Notes under the pieces: generated by a model
What the model was told of the DNA's origin: nothing
Databases searched by the model: none
Seen by the model: the letters and a program-made list of their open reading frames with translations, nothing else
Position numbers and translations under genes: made by a program
Shown: piece after piece, positions 38,227 through 48,105 of the stretch
Layout of the letters: the number at the start of each line of letters is the position of its first letter
Position numbering within the stretch: position 1 is the first letter of the stretch
From: Schlesneria paludicola DSM 18645
GTDB taxonomy: Bacteria; Planctomycetota; Planctomycetia; Planctomycetales; Planctomycetaceae
Length of the DNA: 64,000 bases
NCBI RefSeq assembly: GCF_000255655.1
Contig: NZ_JH636434.1
Location: forward strand, 940,661-1,004,660
Reading direction: 5' to 3'

Positions 38227-39213
38227 ATGAATCTTCGCGATCTCGAATTGTTTTGCGAAGTGGCGTTGCGAGGGAGCTTCTCCAAAGCCGCCAAGACGCA
38301 TCATATTTCGCAGCCAGCGGCCAGCGAGATCGTAAAGGGCTTGGAAGAGCATTTGGGGTGTGAACTGCTGAACCGTGCGATTCGACCGCTGGAACTGACT
38401 CCTGAAGGGCGAATTTATTACGACGGATGCCGCGAACTTTTGGATGGCTATCGGCGTCTAGAGGATCGCATCCTGCAACGTCGCGATAAGGTCGTCGGGC
38501 CAGTCCGAATCGCGTCGATCTATTCCGTCGGCCTTTTGCAAATGGACTGTTACGTCAAAGAGTTTGAACGGCTATTTCCCGATGCCGCACTCGACTTGCA
38601 GTACGTTCATCCCGAACAAGTGCTTAACAGCGTGCTCAACGAAGAAGTCGATTTGGGGCTGATGTCGTTTGCCCCCCGTCGCGCCGACTTGGTTTACGAA
38701 ACCTGGCAAGACCAGAAAATCGTCGTGGTTGTTTCGCCTCAGCATCCGTTTGCCAAACGCACAAGTTTGCGTGTAGCGGAACTGGATGGGGAAGCTTTGG
38801 TCGGGTTCACGTCAGAATTACGGATGCGGCAAGAGATCGATCGCTGGCTAAAACAGGTCAAAGTTTCGGTCAATGTCGTTCATGCATTCGACAACATCGA
38901 GAACATCAAACGGGCGGTGGAAGTGGGATCGGGACTGGGGCTGTTGCCCGTTCCAACAGTTCGCCGCGAGGTGGAATTCGGTTCGCTCGTGGCAATCGAA
39001 CTGGAGGATGTTGATTGGGTGCGTCGTCTCGACATCGTCTATCGCCGGACGAAACCTTTCACCACGGCGATCAGCCGATTCCTCGAGTTGCTTCATCAAG
39101 ATCCAGAAACGTTTTCACGTACCGTGGCCCCAATTCAGACGACCTCTGTTCAGGATGTGGACGTGCCTGCCACACCCGCACAGTCCACCGCCACATCACC
39201 TGTTATTCGATAA
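38227..39213 (+). CDS. LysR-family transcriptional regulator
   Basis: 328 residues. The N-terminal winged helix-turn-helix is typical: MNLRDLELFCEVALRGSFSK, AAKTHHISQPAASEIVKGLE and LLNRAIRPLELTPEGRIYYD. The effector domain (about 90-300) contains GPVRIASIYSVGLLQMDCYV and the later IKRAVEVGSGLGLLPVPTVRR. The C-terminus after about 300 is Thr/Pro/Ala-rich and extends past the usual length. It precedes gltB by 104 bases in the same direction. In Bacillus, GltC, a LysR regulator beside gltAB, controls glutamate synthase; a similar role here is plausible but rests only on position. The same residues would also fit a CysB/Cbl-type regulator. Confidence 0.9.
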   Translation: MNLRDLELFCEVALRGSFSKAAKTHHISQPAASEIVKGLEEHLGCELLNRAIRPLELTPEGRIYYDGCRELLDGYRRLEDRILQRRDKVVGPVRIASIYSVGLLQMDCYVKEFERLFPDAALDLQYVHPEQVLNSVLNEEVDLGLMSFAPRRADLVYETWQDQKIVVVVSPQHPFAKRTSLRVAELDGEALVGFTSELRMRQEIDRWLKQVKVSVNVVHAFDNIENIKRAVEVGSGLGLLPVPTVRREVEFGSLVAIELEDVDWVRRLDIVYRRTKPFTTAISRFLELLHQDPETFSRTVAPIQTTSVQDVDVPATPAQSTATSPVIR

Positions 39214-39317
39214 ATTGTTGATTTTCTGTTCACAAAAGAGCACGTGCAACTCGCAGTTCTTTTGAGACAGAAGCAACGGACACAATGCCTTTTTCGCCGT
39301 CGATTGAAAGCTGAGAA

Positions 39318-42300
39318 ATGACCGAACCCTTCTTCACCCGACATCCCGAACTATTTTTCTCCGATGGAACCCCCAAGGCGCAGGGTCTGTACGATCCCGC
39401 CAACGAACACGACTCGTGCGGCGTCGGTTTCGTCGCGCATATCAAAGGGCAGCAGTCGCGACAGATCGTCGATGATGCGCTGCGGATGCTGAAACACATG
39501 GCCCATCGCGGTGCCTGTGGCTGTGAAGCCAACACGGGCGACGGAGCCGGGATTCTGACATCGATTCCTCATGCGTACATGGCGAAAGTCGTGAAGCAGG
39601 ATTTGAATGTCACGCTCCCTGCCGCCGGCACCTACGGACTGGGACTCGTCTTTCTTCCCACAGATCCTGAACAGCGACAGTCCGCCAAGGCAACTGTCGA
39701 ACAGGTCATCAAAGAGCAGGGGCAGGTCCTGCTGGGATGGCGGCCTGTGCCGCATGATCCAGAGGGTGCGGACATTGGTCCCTCCGCACGAGCGGCGATG
39801 CCTGTCTTCGAGCACTTGCTGGTCGCCGCCCAACCGGGTCTCGATCAAGACGCCTTCGATCGACAGTTGTTTGTCATCCGCAAGCGTGCCAGCCATGCCG
39901 TGCGTGAAGGCAACCTGCCACAGGCTCTGAAGTTCTATATCTGCTCGCTGTCGTCGAAGATCCTGATCTACAAGGGAATGTTGACATCCGAGCAGGTTCT
40001 GCCTTTCTTCAACGATCTGCAAGACGCCGACTACGTCTCGCACCTGGCGATGGTTCACAGTCGATTCTCGACGAACACCTTCCCGAGTTGGGACCGCGCC
40101 CATCCGCAGCGTTACATCGCTCACAATGGTGAAATCAACACTGTTCGCGGAAACGGCAACTGGATGTTCGCTCGTCAGGGGATGATGCAAAGCGAGCTCT
40201 TCGGCAAAGATCTGGAAAAGCTATTCCCTTTGATCGAGCCGCACTGCTCGGACTCGGGTAACTTCGACAACGCCCTCGAAACGCTCGTCATGTCCGGCCG
40301 AAGTCTGCCGGAAGCCGTCATGATGATGGTGCCCGAAGCGTGGCAGAACCACGAATCGATGCCCGAAAGCAAGCGGGCGTTCTACGAATATCATTCCGCA
40401 CTGCAAGAGCCGTGGGATGGCCCCGCGTCGATTTCTTTTACAGATGGAAATGTCATCGGCGCGACGCTCGACCGCAACGGTTTGCGTCCCAGCCGCTACT
40501 ACGTCACACACGACGATCGCGTCATTATGGCTAGCGAAGTCGGTGTATTGGATATCGATCCCAAGAACGTGAAGCTCAAGGGGCGTCTGCAACCTGGCAA
40601 GATGTTCCTGGTCGACTTCAAGCAGGGACGCATGATCCCGGATGAAGAACTCAAGAAAGACTTTGCCAGTCGCCGTCCCTATCAGCAATGGCTGAAGAAT
40701 CAGCGATTGATGCTGAATGAGCTGCCCGCCGCGGAACCGCCGGAACGCATGGTCGGGGATGAATTGCTTTCGCATATGCAGTCGTTCGGTTACACGACCG
40801 AAACACTGCAGTTCATGCTTGTGCCGATGATCACGACCAAGAAAGACCCGATCGGTTCGATGGGTGATGACACGGCACTCGCATGTATGAGCGATCAGCC
40901 GCGACTGGTCTATGACTACTTCAAGCAACTCTTCGCGCAGGTCACCAATCCGGCGATCGACAGCACGCGTGAAGAAGTGATCATGTCGCTGGAGTGCTAC
41001 ATCGGCCCCGAAGGCAATCTGCTGGATTCCACCGAAGCCCAGTGTCATCGACTCGCCGTGCCGCATCCGATTCTGACCAACGAAGAGCTGGCTGCGATCA
41101 AGCATTTGAACTATCGCGGTTGGAAAACCAAGACCATCGATATCACGTACCCCAAGTCCCAGGGGCCTTCAGGATTGAAGTGGGCATTGGACAGGATTTG
41201 TGGCGAGGCCCGGCAAGCGATTGCCGACGGCTACAGCCTGATTGTTTTGTCGGATCGATTGGCCAGCGCGCATCGTCTACCCGTCAGCGCGTTGCTCGCG
41301 ACCGGAGCCGTGCATCATCATCTGGTCTTCAACGAAGAACGAACCCGCCTGGGAATCGTCGTCGAATCGGGTGAAGCACGAGAAGTCCATCACTTCTGCC
41401 TGCTCACCGGTTACGGTGCCGATGCGATTAACCCATACATGGCATTCGAAGCGCTCTGGCAACTGCAGGATGATGGCGAACTGTCTGGCGATTGGACGCA
41501 CGAGCAAATCACCACGGCTTATCGCAAAGCGACCAAGCAGGGAATCCTGAAGGTCATGGCCAAGATGGGGATTTCGACCCTGGCCAGCTACAAGGGTGCC
41601 CAGATCTTCGAAGCCGTGGGGATCAGCGACGAAGTTATCAATAAATGCTTCCGGGGTACTCCTAGCCGCATCAGTGGGGTCGGCTTCCAGATCCTGGGTG
41701 AAGAAGCCTTCCGTCGACATGAACTGGGTTACCCAACCCGCGAAGCGCATAACCTGCCAGTCCTGCCGAATTTCGGCTTGTTCTCGTGGCGGTCGTCCGG
41801 TGAAAAACATGCCTGGAATCCGCACAACATCGCCAACATTCAGCGGGCCGCTCGGCAAGGTGACAAGGCGGCCTACAAAGAGTTCGCCAAGCTGGTGAAT
41901 GAGCAGACGACGCGAGAGTGCCACCTGCGCGGCATGCTGAAGTTCAAGCTGGAACGCACCGCGGTACCCATCGAAGAAGTCGATTCGGCGGCCTCGATCG
42001 TGAAACGATTCTGCACGGGAGCAATGAGCTACGGATCGATTTCGGCCGAAGCGCACGAGACAATCGCGATTGCCATGAACCGGATTGGCGGAAAGAGCAA
42101 CACCGGTGAAGGGGGCGAGGATTACCGACGCTTTAAGCCGATGGACAATGGCGATTCCAAGCGATCGGCGATCAAGCAAGTGGCATCGGGGCGATTTGGC
42201 GTCACCAGTTGGTATCTGACCAACGCAGACGAAATCCAGATCAAGATCTCGCAGGGAGCCAAGCCCGGTGAAGGGGGGGAACTCCCCGGCCATAAGGTGG

Positions 42301-43892
42301 ACAAGGTAATCGCCGCCACCCGGCATTCAACTCCGGGTGTGGGATTGATTAGCCCTCCGCCGCATCATGATATCTATTCGATCGAAGACCTGTCGCAGCT
42401 CATCTTCGATCTCAAAAATTCGAACCCCTCGGCACGTGTCAGCGTGAAGCTTGTTTCGGAAGTCGGGGTTGGTACAGTCGCGGCGGGTGTTGCCAAGGGG
42501 CACGCAGACAAGATTCTGATCGCTGGAGATTCCGGGGGAACCGGAGCGTCGCCGCTGACCAGTATCAAGCATGCCGGGATGCCATGGGAATTGGGGATCG
42601 CCGAGACTCACCAGACATTGGTCCTCAATGACCTTCGTAGTCGTGTTCGCCTCGAAACCGACGGGCAGCTCAAAACTGGCCGTGACGTGGTGATCGCCTG
42701 TTTGCTGGGTGCCGAAGAATTCGGATTCGCAACGGCACCGCTGATCACGCTGGGCTGCATCATGATGCGAAAGTGTCATCTGAATACCTGTCCGGTGGGA
42801 ATCGCGACGCAGGATGTCGAACTGCGAAAGAAGTTTACGGGTCAGCCCGAGCATCTGATCAACTACTTCTTTATGGTGGCTGAAGAAGTTCGTGAGATCA
42901 TGGCTTCGCTGGGCTTCCGCACGATTGATGAGATGGTCGGACACAGTGAAGTGCTGGAATACGACAACACGATCAATCACTGGAAGCTGAAGCACCTGGA
43001 TCTTTCCAAGATCCTGACGCCCGCCACCAAGCCGCACGACAAAGTGGAAACGTACTGCCGGATCAAGCAGGAACATGGCATCGAGTTCCAGTTGGACAAT
43101 GAACTGGTCCGCGAATCGAAAGACGCGATCCAGGACAAGAAGCCTGTCCGCCTGAATATCGAGGTCCAGAACATCGACCGCGCACTCGGTACGATCCTCA
43201 GCCACGAGGTGTCGAAGCGGTGGGGTGAATTTGGCTTGCCGGACGACACGATCCACATTCGCTGTAAGGGCTCGGCGGGACAGACGCTGGGCGGATGGCT
43301 CGCGGGCGGAATCACGCTTGAAGTCGAAGGTGACGCCAACGACTTCGTCGGGAAGGGCCTGTGCGGCGGACGCATCATCGTCTATCCGCCGTCCGGTTCG
43401 GATTTCAAACCTGAAGAAAATATCGTGATCGGTAACGTGGCGCTGTATGGCGCAACCCGCGGGGAAGCCTTCTTCCGGGGTCGTGCGGCAGAGCGGTTCT
43501 GCGTCCGAAACTCAGGTGCGTCATGCGTCGTCGAGGGAGTGGGTGACCATGGCCTCGAATACATGACCGGCGGCCGCGCCGTGATCCTCGGACCCACGGG
43601 GCGAAATCTGGCAGCCGGAATGTCGGGCGGCGTCGCTTATATCTATGACGCAGACAACCAACTGCTCGGCAACTGCAACCTCGAGATGGTGGCGCTGGAG
43701 AAGGTGGATGCGACAGCCGATATCGCCGAGCTCAAGGAACTGATCGCCAAGCACTACAAGTACACTGGCTCAACTGTGGCCGCGAGCATCCTGCAAAACT
43801 GGGATGACGAATTGCCTCGGTTCGTGAAAGTCATGCCGATTGACTACAAGCGCGCCTTGGCGGAACAACAAAAAGAACTGCTTACGAAGTAA
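39318..43892 (+). CDS. gltB: Glutamate synthase large subunit
   Basis: 1524 residues, typical of the large subunit. With the small subunit it transfers the amide of glutamine to 2-oxoglutarate, giving two glutamates. The N-terminal class II amidotransferase domain has its nucleophile at Cys34 in HDSCGVGFVAHIKG, preceded by a 33-residue propeptide that would be removed. The central and FMN-binding synthase domains contain KPGEGGELPGHKV, AGDSGGTGASPLTSIKHAG and the 3Fe-4S ligands in CIMMRKCHLNTCPVG. The C-terminal beta-helix GXGXG domain includes AGGITLEVEGDANDFVGKG. gltD follows after 171 bases. No antisense ORF inside it is credible. Confidence 0.97.
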   Translation: MTEPFFTRHPELFFSDGTPKAQGLYDPANEHDSCGVGFVAHIKGQQSRQIVDDALRMLKHMAHRGACGCEANTGDGAGILTSIPHAYMAKVVKQDLNVTLPAAGTYGLGLVFLPTDPEQRQSAKATVEQVIKEQGQVLLGWRPVPHDPEGADIGPSARAAMPVFEHLLVAAQPGLDQDAFDRQLFVIRKRASHAVREGNLPQALKFYICSLSSKILIYKGMLTSEQVLPFFNDLQDADYVSHLAMVHSRFSTNTFPSWDRAHPQRYIAHNGEINTVRGNGNWMFARQGMMQSELFGKDLEKLFPLIEPHCSDSGNFDNALETLVMSGRSLPEAVMMMVPEAWQNHESMPESKRAFYEYHSALQEPWDGPASISFTDGNVIGATLDRNGLRPSRYYVTHDDRVIMASEVGVLDIDPKNVKLKGRLQPGKMFLVDFKQGRMIPDEELKKDFASRRPYQQWLKNQRLMLNELPAAEPPERMVGDELLSHMQSFGYTTETLQFMLVPMITTKKDPIGSMGDDTALACMSDQPRLVYDYFKQLFAQVTNPAIDSTREEVIMSLECYIGPEGNLLDSTEAQCHRLAVPHPILTNEELAAIKHLNYRGWKTKTIDITYPKSQGPSGLKWALDRICGEARQAIADGYSLIVLSDRLASAHRLPVSALLATGAVHHHLVFNEERTRLGIVVESGEAREVHHFCLLTGYGADAINPYMAFEALWQLQDDGELSGDWTHEQITTAYRKATKQGILKVMAKMGISTLASYKGAQIFEAVGISDEVINKCFRGTPSRISGVGFQILGEEAFRRHELGYPTREAHNLPVLPNFGLFSWRSSGEKHAWNPHNIANIQRAARQGDKAAYKEFAKLVNEQTTRECHLRGMLKFKLERTAVPIEEVDSAASIVKRFCTGAMSYGSISAEAHETIAIAMNRIGGKSNTGEGGEDYRRFKPMDNGDSKRSAIKQVASGRFGVTSWYLTNADEIQIKISQGAKPGEGGELPGHKVDKVIAATRHSTPGVGLISPPPHHDIYSIEDLSQLIFDLKNSNPSARVSVKLVSEVGVGTVAAGVAKGHADKILIAGDSGGTGASPLTSIKHAGMPWELGIAETHQTLVLNDLRSRVRLETDGQLKTGRDVVIACLLGAEEFGFATAPLITLGCIMMRKCHLNTCPVGIATQDVELRKKFTGQPEHLINYFFMVAEEVREIMASLGFRTIDEMVGHSEVLEYDNTINHWKLKHLDLSKILTPATKPHDKVETYCRIKQEHGIEFQLDNELVRESKDAIQDKKPVRLNIEVQNIDRALGTILSHEVSKRWGEFGLPDDTIHIRCKGSAGQTLGGWLAGGITLEVEGDANDFVGKGLCGGRIIVYPPSGSDFKPEENIVIGNVALYGATRGEAFFRGRAAERFCVRNSGASCVVEGVGDHGLEYMTGGRAVILGPTGRNLAAGMSGGVAYIYDADNQLLGNCNLEMVALEKVDATADIAELKELIAKHYKYTGSTVAASILQNWDDELPRFVKVMPIDYKRALAEQQKELLTK

Positions 43893-44063
43893 CGCAAACA
43901 AGATGCGCGGGACGAGACTCTGATCAGAAACGCACGAAACGTTGAACTGCCCGGGAAACCGGGGCTGCCGTGACGCCTGATGCGAATCCGCCCTTCGCGT
44001 TCTTGATGCAATCGTGACGATACAACTGGATCAATTTCCTGGTTTAATAGCTTTGGTATTCAC

Positions 44064-45530
44064 ATGGGCAAGCCGACTGGATTTAAAGAGTTTCAACGCG
44101 AGACACCCAAGGAACAGGATCCGCGTCTCAGGATTCTGAACTGGAACGAGTTTCACGAGCACATGCCCGAAAAGGAACTGCGTGTTCAGGGCGCTCGCTG
44201 CATGGATTGCGGTGTTCCATTCTGTCACACCGGTTCGTTGATGGCGGGAATGGCCGCAGGCTGTCCGGTCAACAATCTGATTCCTGAGTGGAACGATCTG
44301 GTCTATCGTGGTCACTGGCGTGAAGCGCTCGATCGACTTCATAAGACCAACAACTTTCCGGAATTCACCGGACGCGTCTGCCCGGCCCCCTGCGAAGGGT
44401 CTTGCGTTCTGGGAATCACGAATCCCGCAGTCACGATCAAGAACATTGAATGTTCCATCATCGATCATGGATTCGAACAGGGCTGGGTGCAGCCGAATCC
44501 ACCTTCGACCCGCACGGGAAAACGAGTTGCCGTCATCGGATCGGGGCCAGCCGGACTGGCTGCCGCTGCCCAACTGAATAGTGTCGGCCACGAAGTCACC
44601 GTGTTTGAGCGAGCCGATCGGATCGGCGGCTTGCTGATGTACGGTATTCCTAATATGAAACTCGAAAAGCACCTCGTTCAGCGTCGTGTCGACCTGCTGG
44701 CGACGGAAGGCGTGCAGTTCAGGACGGGAACAGAGATCGGCCGCGACATCAGTGCCATGGACCTGCGCGAGCAATTCGACGCGATCGTGTTGTGTACAGG
44801 TGCGACCAAGCCACGTGACCTGCCGATTCCCGGACGGGAATTCAAGGGAATCCACATGGCCATGGAGTTCCTGCACAAGAACACGAAAAGCCTGCTCGAT
44901 TCGCAGTTGTCGGACGGCTGCTACATCAGCGCCAAAGACAAGCACGTGGTCGTCATCGGTGGTGGTGACACCGGCAACGACTGCATCGGCACATCGATGC
45001 GTCATGGCGCGAAGGGAGTCATCAACCTCGAAATCGTACCCGAGCCGACGGAAAATCGGCCGGCGAACAATCCTTGGCCGCAATGGCCCCGGATTTTCCG
45101 CGTCGACTATGGTCATGCCGAAGTGGCCGCAGTATTCGGCGAAGATCCGCGGCTATTCAGCACGACGACGATCGAGTTCCTGGGCAACAGTCGTGGCGAA
45201 GTGCGCGCTCTTAAAATTGCCAAGGCGGAAGCCGCTCCTCCGTTCAAGCCGATCCCGGGAACCGAAAAAGAAATCCCGGCAGATCTGGTCTTCCTGGCGC
45301 TCGGATTCCTCGGCCCCGAATCCCCCGTGTCTGAGCAACTGGGCGTGAAGCTGGACGCTCGCACGAACTACGAAGCAACTCATGGAACGTTCAACACGAA
45401 TGTTCCAGGCGTTTTCGCGGCAGGTGATTGTCGACGTGGCCAAAGCCTGATCGTCTGGGCGATCAACGAGGGTCGCGGGGCGGCACGTGAATGCGATAAG
45501 TATTTGATGGGTAAGAGCGATCTTCCTTGA
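44064..45530 (+). CDS. gltD: Glutamate synthase small subunit
   Basis: 488 residues. The subunit supplies electrons from NAD(P)H to the large subunit. Two iron-sulfur Cys clusters occur near the N-terminus: [12 protein letters not shown] with later [11 protein letters not shown], and [18 protein letters not shown]. An FAD-binding [13 protein letters not shown] and a nucleotide-binding [14 protein letters not shown] follow. The C-terminal [20 protein letters not shown] is typical of the family. It starts 171 bases after gltB, same strand, with its own weak start region. Confidence 0.96.
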   Translation: MGKPTGFKEFQRETPKEQDPRLRILNWNEFHEHMPEKELRVQGARCMDCGVPFCHTGSLMAGMAAGCPVNNLIPEWNDLVYRGHWREALDRLHKTNNFPEFTGRVCPAPCEGSCVLGITNPAVTIKNIECSIIDHGFEQGWVQPNPPSTRTGKRVAVIGSGPAGLAAAAQLNSVGHEVTVFERADRIGGLLMYGIPNMKLEKHLVQRRVDLLATEGVQFRTGTEIGRDISAMDLREQFDAIVLCTGATKPRDLPIPGREFKGIHMAMEFLHKNTKSLLDSQLSDGCYISAKDKHVVVIGGGDTGNDCIGTSMRHGAKGVINLEIVPEPTENRPANNPWPQWPRIFRVDYGHAEVAAVFGEDPRLFSTTTIEFLGNSRGEVRALKIAKAEAAPPFKPIPGTEKEIPADLVFLALGFLGPESPVSEQLGVKLDARTNYEATHGTFNTNVPGVFAAGDCRRGQSLIVWAINEGRGAARECDKYLMGKSDLP

Positions 45531-45702
45531 TTAATCAACGACGGATGGATCGGACAGAGGGTTGCACAGATGTCCGCGGTTGGGGCATATTAAAGCGGCT
45601 TCCATCCACTTTCCGGGATGAATCGAAGGTTCACGATCGATGGATTCGACCAGGGCCTGATCCTTGTCACGAAATCGCAATCAATCTGGTGAATTCACGG
45701 GG

Positions 45703-45789
45703 GGGACTGGCCCCGCACAGATTTCAGTACATTGTGACCTCGTGAAGACCCAGGCGCCTGTCCCCCCAATTTCAACTGGCTGTTAGCGA
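45703..45789. repeat. Dispersed repeat, copy 1
   Basis: About 87 bases just before rpiB, matching copy 2 at 53036-53122 with substitutions over the whole length (shared blocks: GGGACTGGC-CCGC-CAGATT, TCGTGAA, AGGCG-CTG-CCCC and ATTTCAAC-GGC-GTT). The ends at 45700-45714 and 45753-45767 form an imperfect inverted repeat, so it could fold into a hairpin or be a small non-autonomous element. Confidence 0.6.
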
Positions 45790-45796
45790 GTTCATC

Positions 45797-46288
45797 ATGC
45801 GTATTGCACTCGGCTGCGATCACGGCGGCTTTCCGCTGAAAGCACGGATTGCGGCGACACTCCAGGCGGTGGGGGCCGAGATCGTCGACTGCGGCACGGA
45901 CTCCAATTGTTCGGTTGATTATCCAGACTATGCCCGCAAAGTTGCCGCGGTCATCCTGGCTGGTCAGGCAGAACGTGGAATCCTGCTATGTGGAAGCGGT
46001 GTTGGTATCAGTGTCGCCGCCAACAAGATCCCCGGAATTCGAGCAGGGGTCTGCCATGATACCTACTCGGCCCATCAGGGGGTCGAGCATGATGATATGA
46101 ACGTCTTGTGTCTCGGTGCTCGAATCGTCGGGGATGAACTTGCGGTCGAACTGGTCCGCGCGTTCGTTGCAGCGTCGTTTACGAACGAGGAACGTCACGT
46201 ACGTCGTCTCAATAAAGTCCTTGAAATTGAACGCGAAGCACTCGAAGGCAAGTTCGATTCGACGTCGTCGACCTCGCGAGATCCCTAA
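45797..46288 (+). CDS. rpiB: Ribose-5-phosphate isomerase B
   Basis: 163 residues. It interconverts ribose-5-phosphate and ribulose-5-phosphate in the pentose phosphate pathway. The sequence is that of RpiB/LacAB: MRIALGCDHGGFPLKARI, VDCGTDSNCSVDYPDYA, the catalytic Cys in GILLCGSGVGISVAANK, HDTYSAHQGVEHDDMNVLCLGAR and EERHVRRLNKV. A short Ser/Thr-rich tail (FDSTSSTSRDP) extends past the core. The GNAT gene starts 11 bases after the stop, so the two are probably in one operon. A dispersed repeat ends only a few bases upstream of the start. Confidence 0.95.
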   Translation: MRIALGCDHGGFPLKARIAATLQAVGAEIVDCGTDSNCSVDYPDYARKVAAVILAGQAERGILLCGSGVGISVAANKIPGIRAGVCHDTYSAHQGVEHDDMNVLCLGARIVGDELAVELVRAFVAASFTNEERHVRRLNKVLEIEREALEGKFDSTSSTSRDP

Positions 46289-46299
46289 CCTTTAGACAC

Positions 46300-46905
46300 A
46301 TGCCTGAACCCATTCAGCTCACGACAGATCGATTGCTTCTACGACCGTGGCGGGATTCTGATCGCGAGCCGTTCGCCGCGCTCAATGCCGATCCTGCGGT
46401 GATGGAATTTTTTCCCGCAATGCTCAGTCACGCTGAGAGTGATGCAATGGCCGATCGAATTCAGGCGGGGTTTGACGAGCGTGGTTGGGGACTGTGGGCG
46501 GTTGAGGTCGTCAACCCAACGTCCGTTCATGATGCCATTCAGACAGAACGAACACCGTTTATTGGATACGTCGGACTGGCGATTCCCCGTTTTGATGCGC
46601 ATTTCACACCGTGTGTGGAGATTGGTTGGAGACTGCAGAAATCGGCTTGGGGATTTGGCTATGCTCCCGAGGCAGCACGCGCCGTTTTGCAGTTCGGATT
46701 CGAACAATTGAAGCTGGCCGAAATTGTGTCGCTCACAGCAACCGTCAATCTCAAGTCACAACGAGTCATGCAGAAGCTCAACATGTCGTATGACGCGGCC
46801 GACGACTTTGATCACCCGGCGCTGTCGGAAGGGCATCGGTTGCGCCGACATGTTTTGTATCGACTTTCGCGTGAATTTTTCATCGACACGCCAACGCCCG
46901 TTTGA
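46300..46905 (+). CDS. RimJ/RimL-type GNAT acetyltransferase
   Basis: 201 residues. The N-terminal LTTDRLLLRPWRDSDREPFA and the later FIGYVGLAIPRF, VEIGWRLQKSAWGFGYAPEAARAVL and SQRVMQKLNMSY match the RimJ/RimL subfamily of GNAT N-acetyltransferases, which use acetyl-CoA to modify amino groups of proteins or small molecules. The acetyl-CoA binding loop is the segment around WGFGYAPEAA. The substrate is not predictable from sequence. It lies 11 bases after rpiB, without obvious metabolic connection. Confidence 0.9.
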   Translation: MPEPIQLTTDRLLLRPWRDSDREPFAALNADPAVMEFFPAMLSHAESDAMADRIQAGFDERGWGLWAVEVVNPTSVHDAIQTERTPFIGYVGLAIPRFDAHFTPCVEIGWRLQKSAWGFGYAPEAARAVLQFGFEQLKLAEIVSLTATVNLKSQRVMQKLNMSYDAADDFDHPALSEGHRLRRHVLYRLSREFFIDTPTPV

Positions 46906-47057
46906 ATCGGCAAACTCCCTGATTGCGATTCCTCGCGAATGTGGTCGAATTCAGTGGCAGGATGAAATGCCGAGCGATAACATTCCGCCTCCCACGGACG
47001 GGTGACCTTGGTGCTGGTCTGCAGCACGCTATTTTTCAACTCGTTCGGGAACCCCTC

Positions 47058-47849
47058 ATGTCAGATTCCGGATCCTTGGAAGCAGTCCGAGAAGAAACCG
47101 AAGCGTCACTGATTTCACGAGCTCAGGTGGCGGTTAGTCGTTGCAATTGGGAAGTCGGCGAATGCGCGGCGCTCTGGACGAAGCGATTCGCTCGAGGCCG
47201 AACAGACGCGGATTTTGCAGCTCTTGTCTCGCTCAGCCCTGATCAGATCTATCAACGTCGTCGCGTTTGGGAAACCTTCGCCGACGTTTATCGTAACTAC
47301 CCCACCCTGCGATGGTCGCACTACTACGCCGCCATCAATTGGGACGATGCCGCGGAATGTCTGCAGTGGGCCCAGGATGTTCAGGCGGGCGTCGCAGAAA
47401 TGAAGGCGTGGCGTCGCGCTCAACGTGGCGAAGACCTCACGACACAGTCGATTGACGAAGCATTCGATGGGCTTCCAACAGAGCCCGCAATTGCTCGCGA
47501 AGCTGCTCCTTTCGATCACGAATCGTCGTTCTCGGTGTCTGCCAATGGAAACTCTGATGATGCCATGGCGGATGGCATGCCGGCCGCCGAGCGGCCGACA
47601 TCAGAATTTGGCGACTATGCGCCGTATAAAGCGGACGCAACGGTGCCACCAGCTGGCGAAGGTTCGCGTGAACGCCCTTTGCTGAACGCAGAACAGATTG
47701 CGAAAAAGCTCACGACGACAATCGAACGCTGCCATAGCCTGTTGACGGACGATTTCTTGCGCGACTTCGCAGAGCTTCCAGAAAAGGTTCGCAAGCGTTT
47801 CCTGAAAGCGACCGAGCAGCTCGCAGAAAAGATCACTTCGCTGCAGTAA
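47058..47849 (+). CDS. Protein of unknown function
   Basis: 263 residues from the ATG at 47058, which has GGGA seven bases upstream; an in-frame extension to 46923 is less likely. The N-terminal 110 residues (RAQVAVSRCNWEVGECAALW, FAALVSLSPDQIYQRRRVWE, YPTLRWSHYYAAINWDDA) are helical and Trp/Tyr-rich and may be a DNA- or protein-binding domain. The middle is acidic and low-complexity, and the C-terminal 70 residues (AEQIAKKLTTTIERCHSLLT to FLKATEQLAEKITSLQ) look like a coiled coil. No family is recognised. A strong hairpin terminator follows, closing the rpiB-GNAT-this-gene group. Confidence 0.7.
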   Translation: MSDSGSLEAVREETEASLISRAQVAVSRCNWEVGECAALWTKRFARGRTDADFAALVSLSPDQIYQRRRVWETFADVYRNYPTLRWSHYYAAINWDDAAECLQWAQDVQAGVAEMKAWRRAQRGEDLTTQSIDEAFDGLPTEPAIAREAAPFDHESSFSVSANGNSDDAMADGMPAAERPTSEFGDYAPYKADATVPPAGEGSRERPLLNAEQIAKKLTTTIERCHSLLTDDFLRDFAELPEKVRKRFLKATEQLAEKITSLQ

Positions 47850-47876
47850 GCTTCGGCGAAGTATGAAGGTTGGTGT

Positions 47877-47913
47877 ACAGCACCGGCAGCCGGATTTGGG
47901 TTGCCGGTGCTGT
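47877..47913 (+). terminator. Hairpin terminator after the unknown-function gene
   Basis: ACAGCACCGGCA (47877-47888) pairs perfectly with TGCCGGTGCTGT (47902-47913), a 12-bp stem with a 13-base loop; TCGTTTAAAG follows, giving only a short U-tract. Confidence 0.8.
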
Positions 47914-48105
47914 TCGTTTAAAGTTCCTGCTGCGTTCGCTGGCCTGGCTCTTCAATAAAATGGCTATGACGGCTGCGACTTGAACTCTGAAACTCGGCGG
48001 ACAAGACTGTTACAGTGTCCAACCGGGATCGACGCGGCCTTTTTTTTGTGACGCAGTCTTAGGTTGGATATTTCTGGGTGATTTTTCTGGTAACGGAGTA
48101 AATCG

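Noticed and set aside
41277-43256. Two leftward ORFs of over 300 codons inside gltB
   Set aside because: Long antisense frames are expected from the codon bias of gltB, whose protein is intact and fully matched to its family.
45527-45745. Rightward ORF starting inside the gltD stop and running into the dispersed repeat
   Set aside because: No domain or ribosome site is seen, and the repeat explains part of its sequence.
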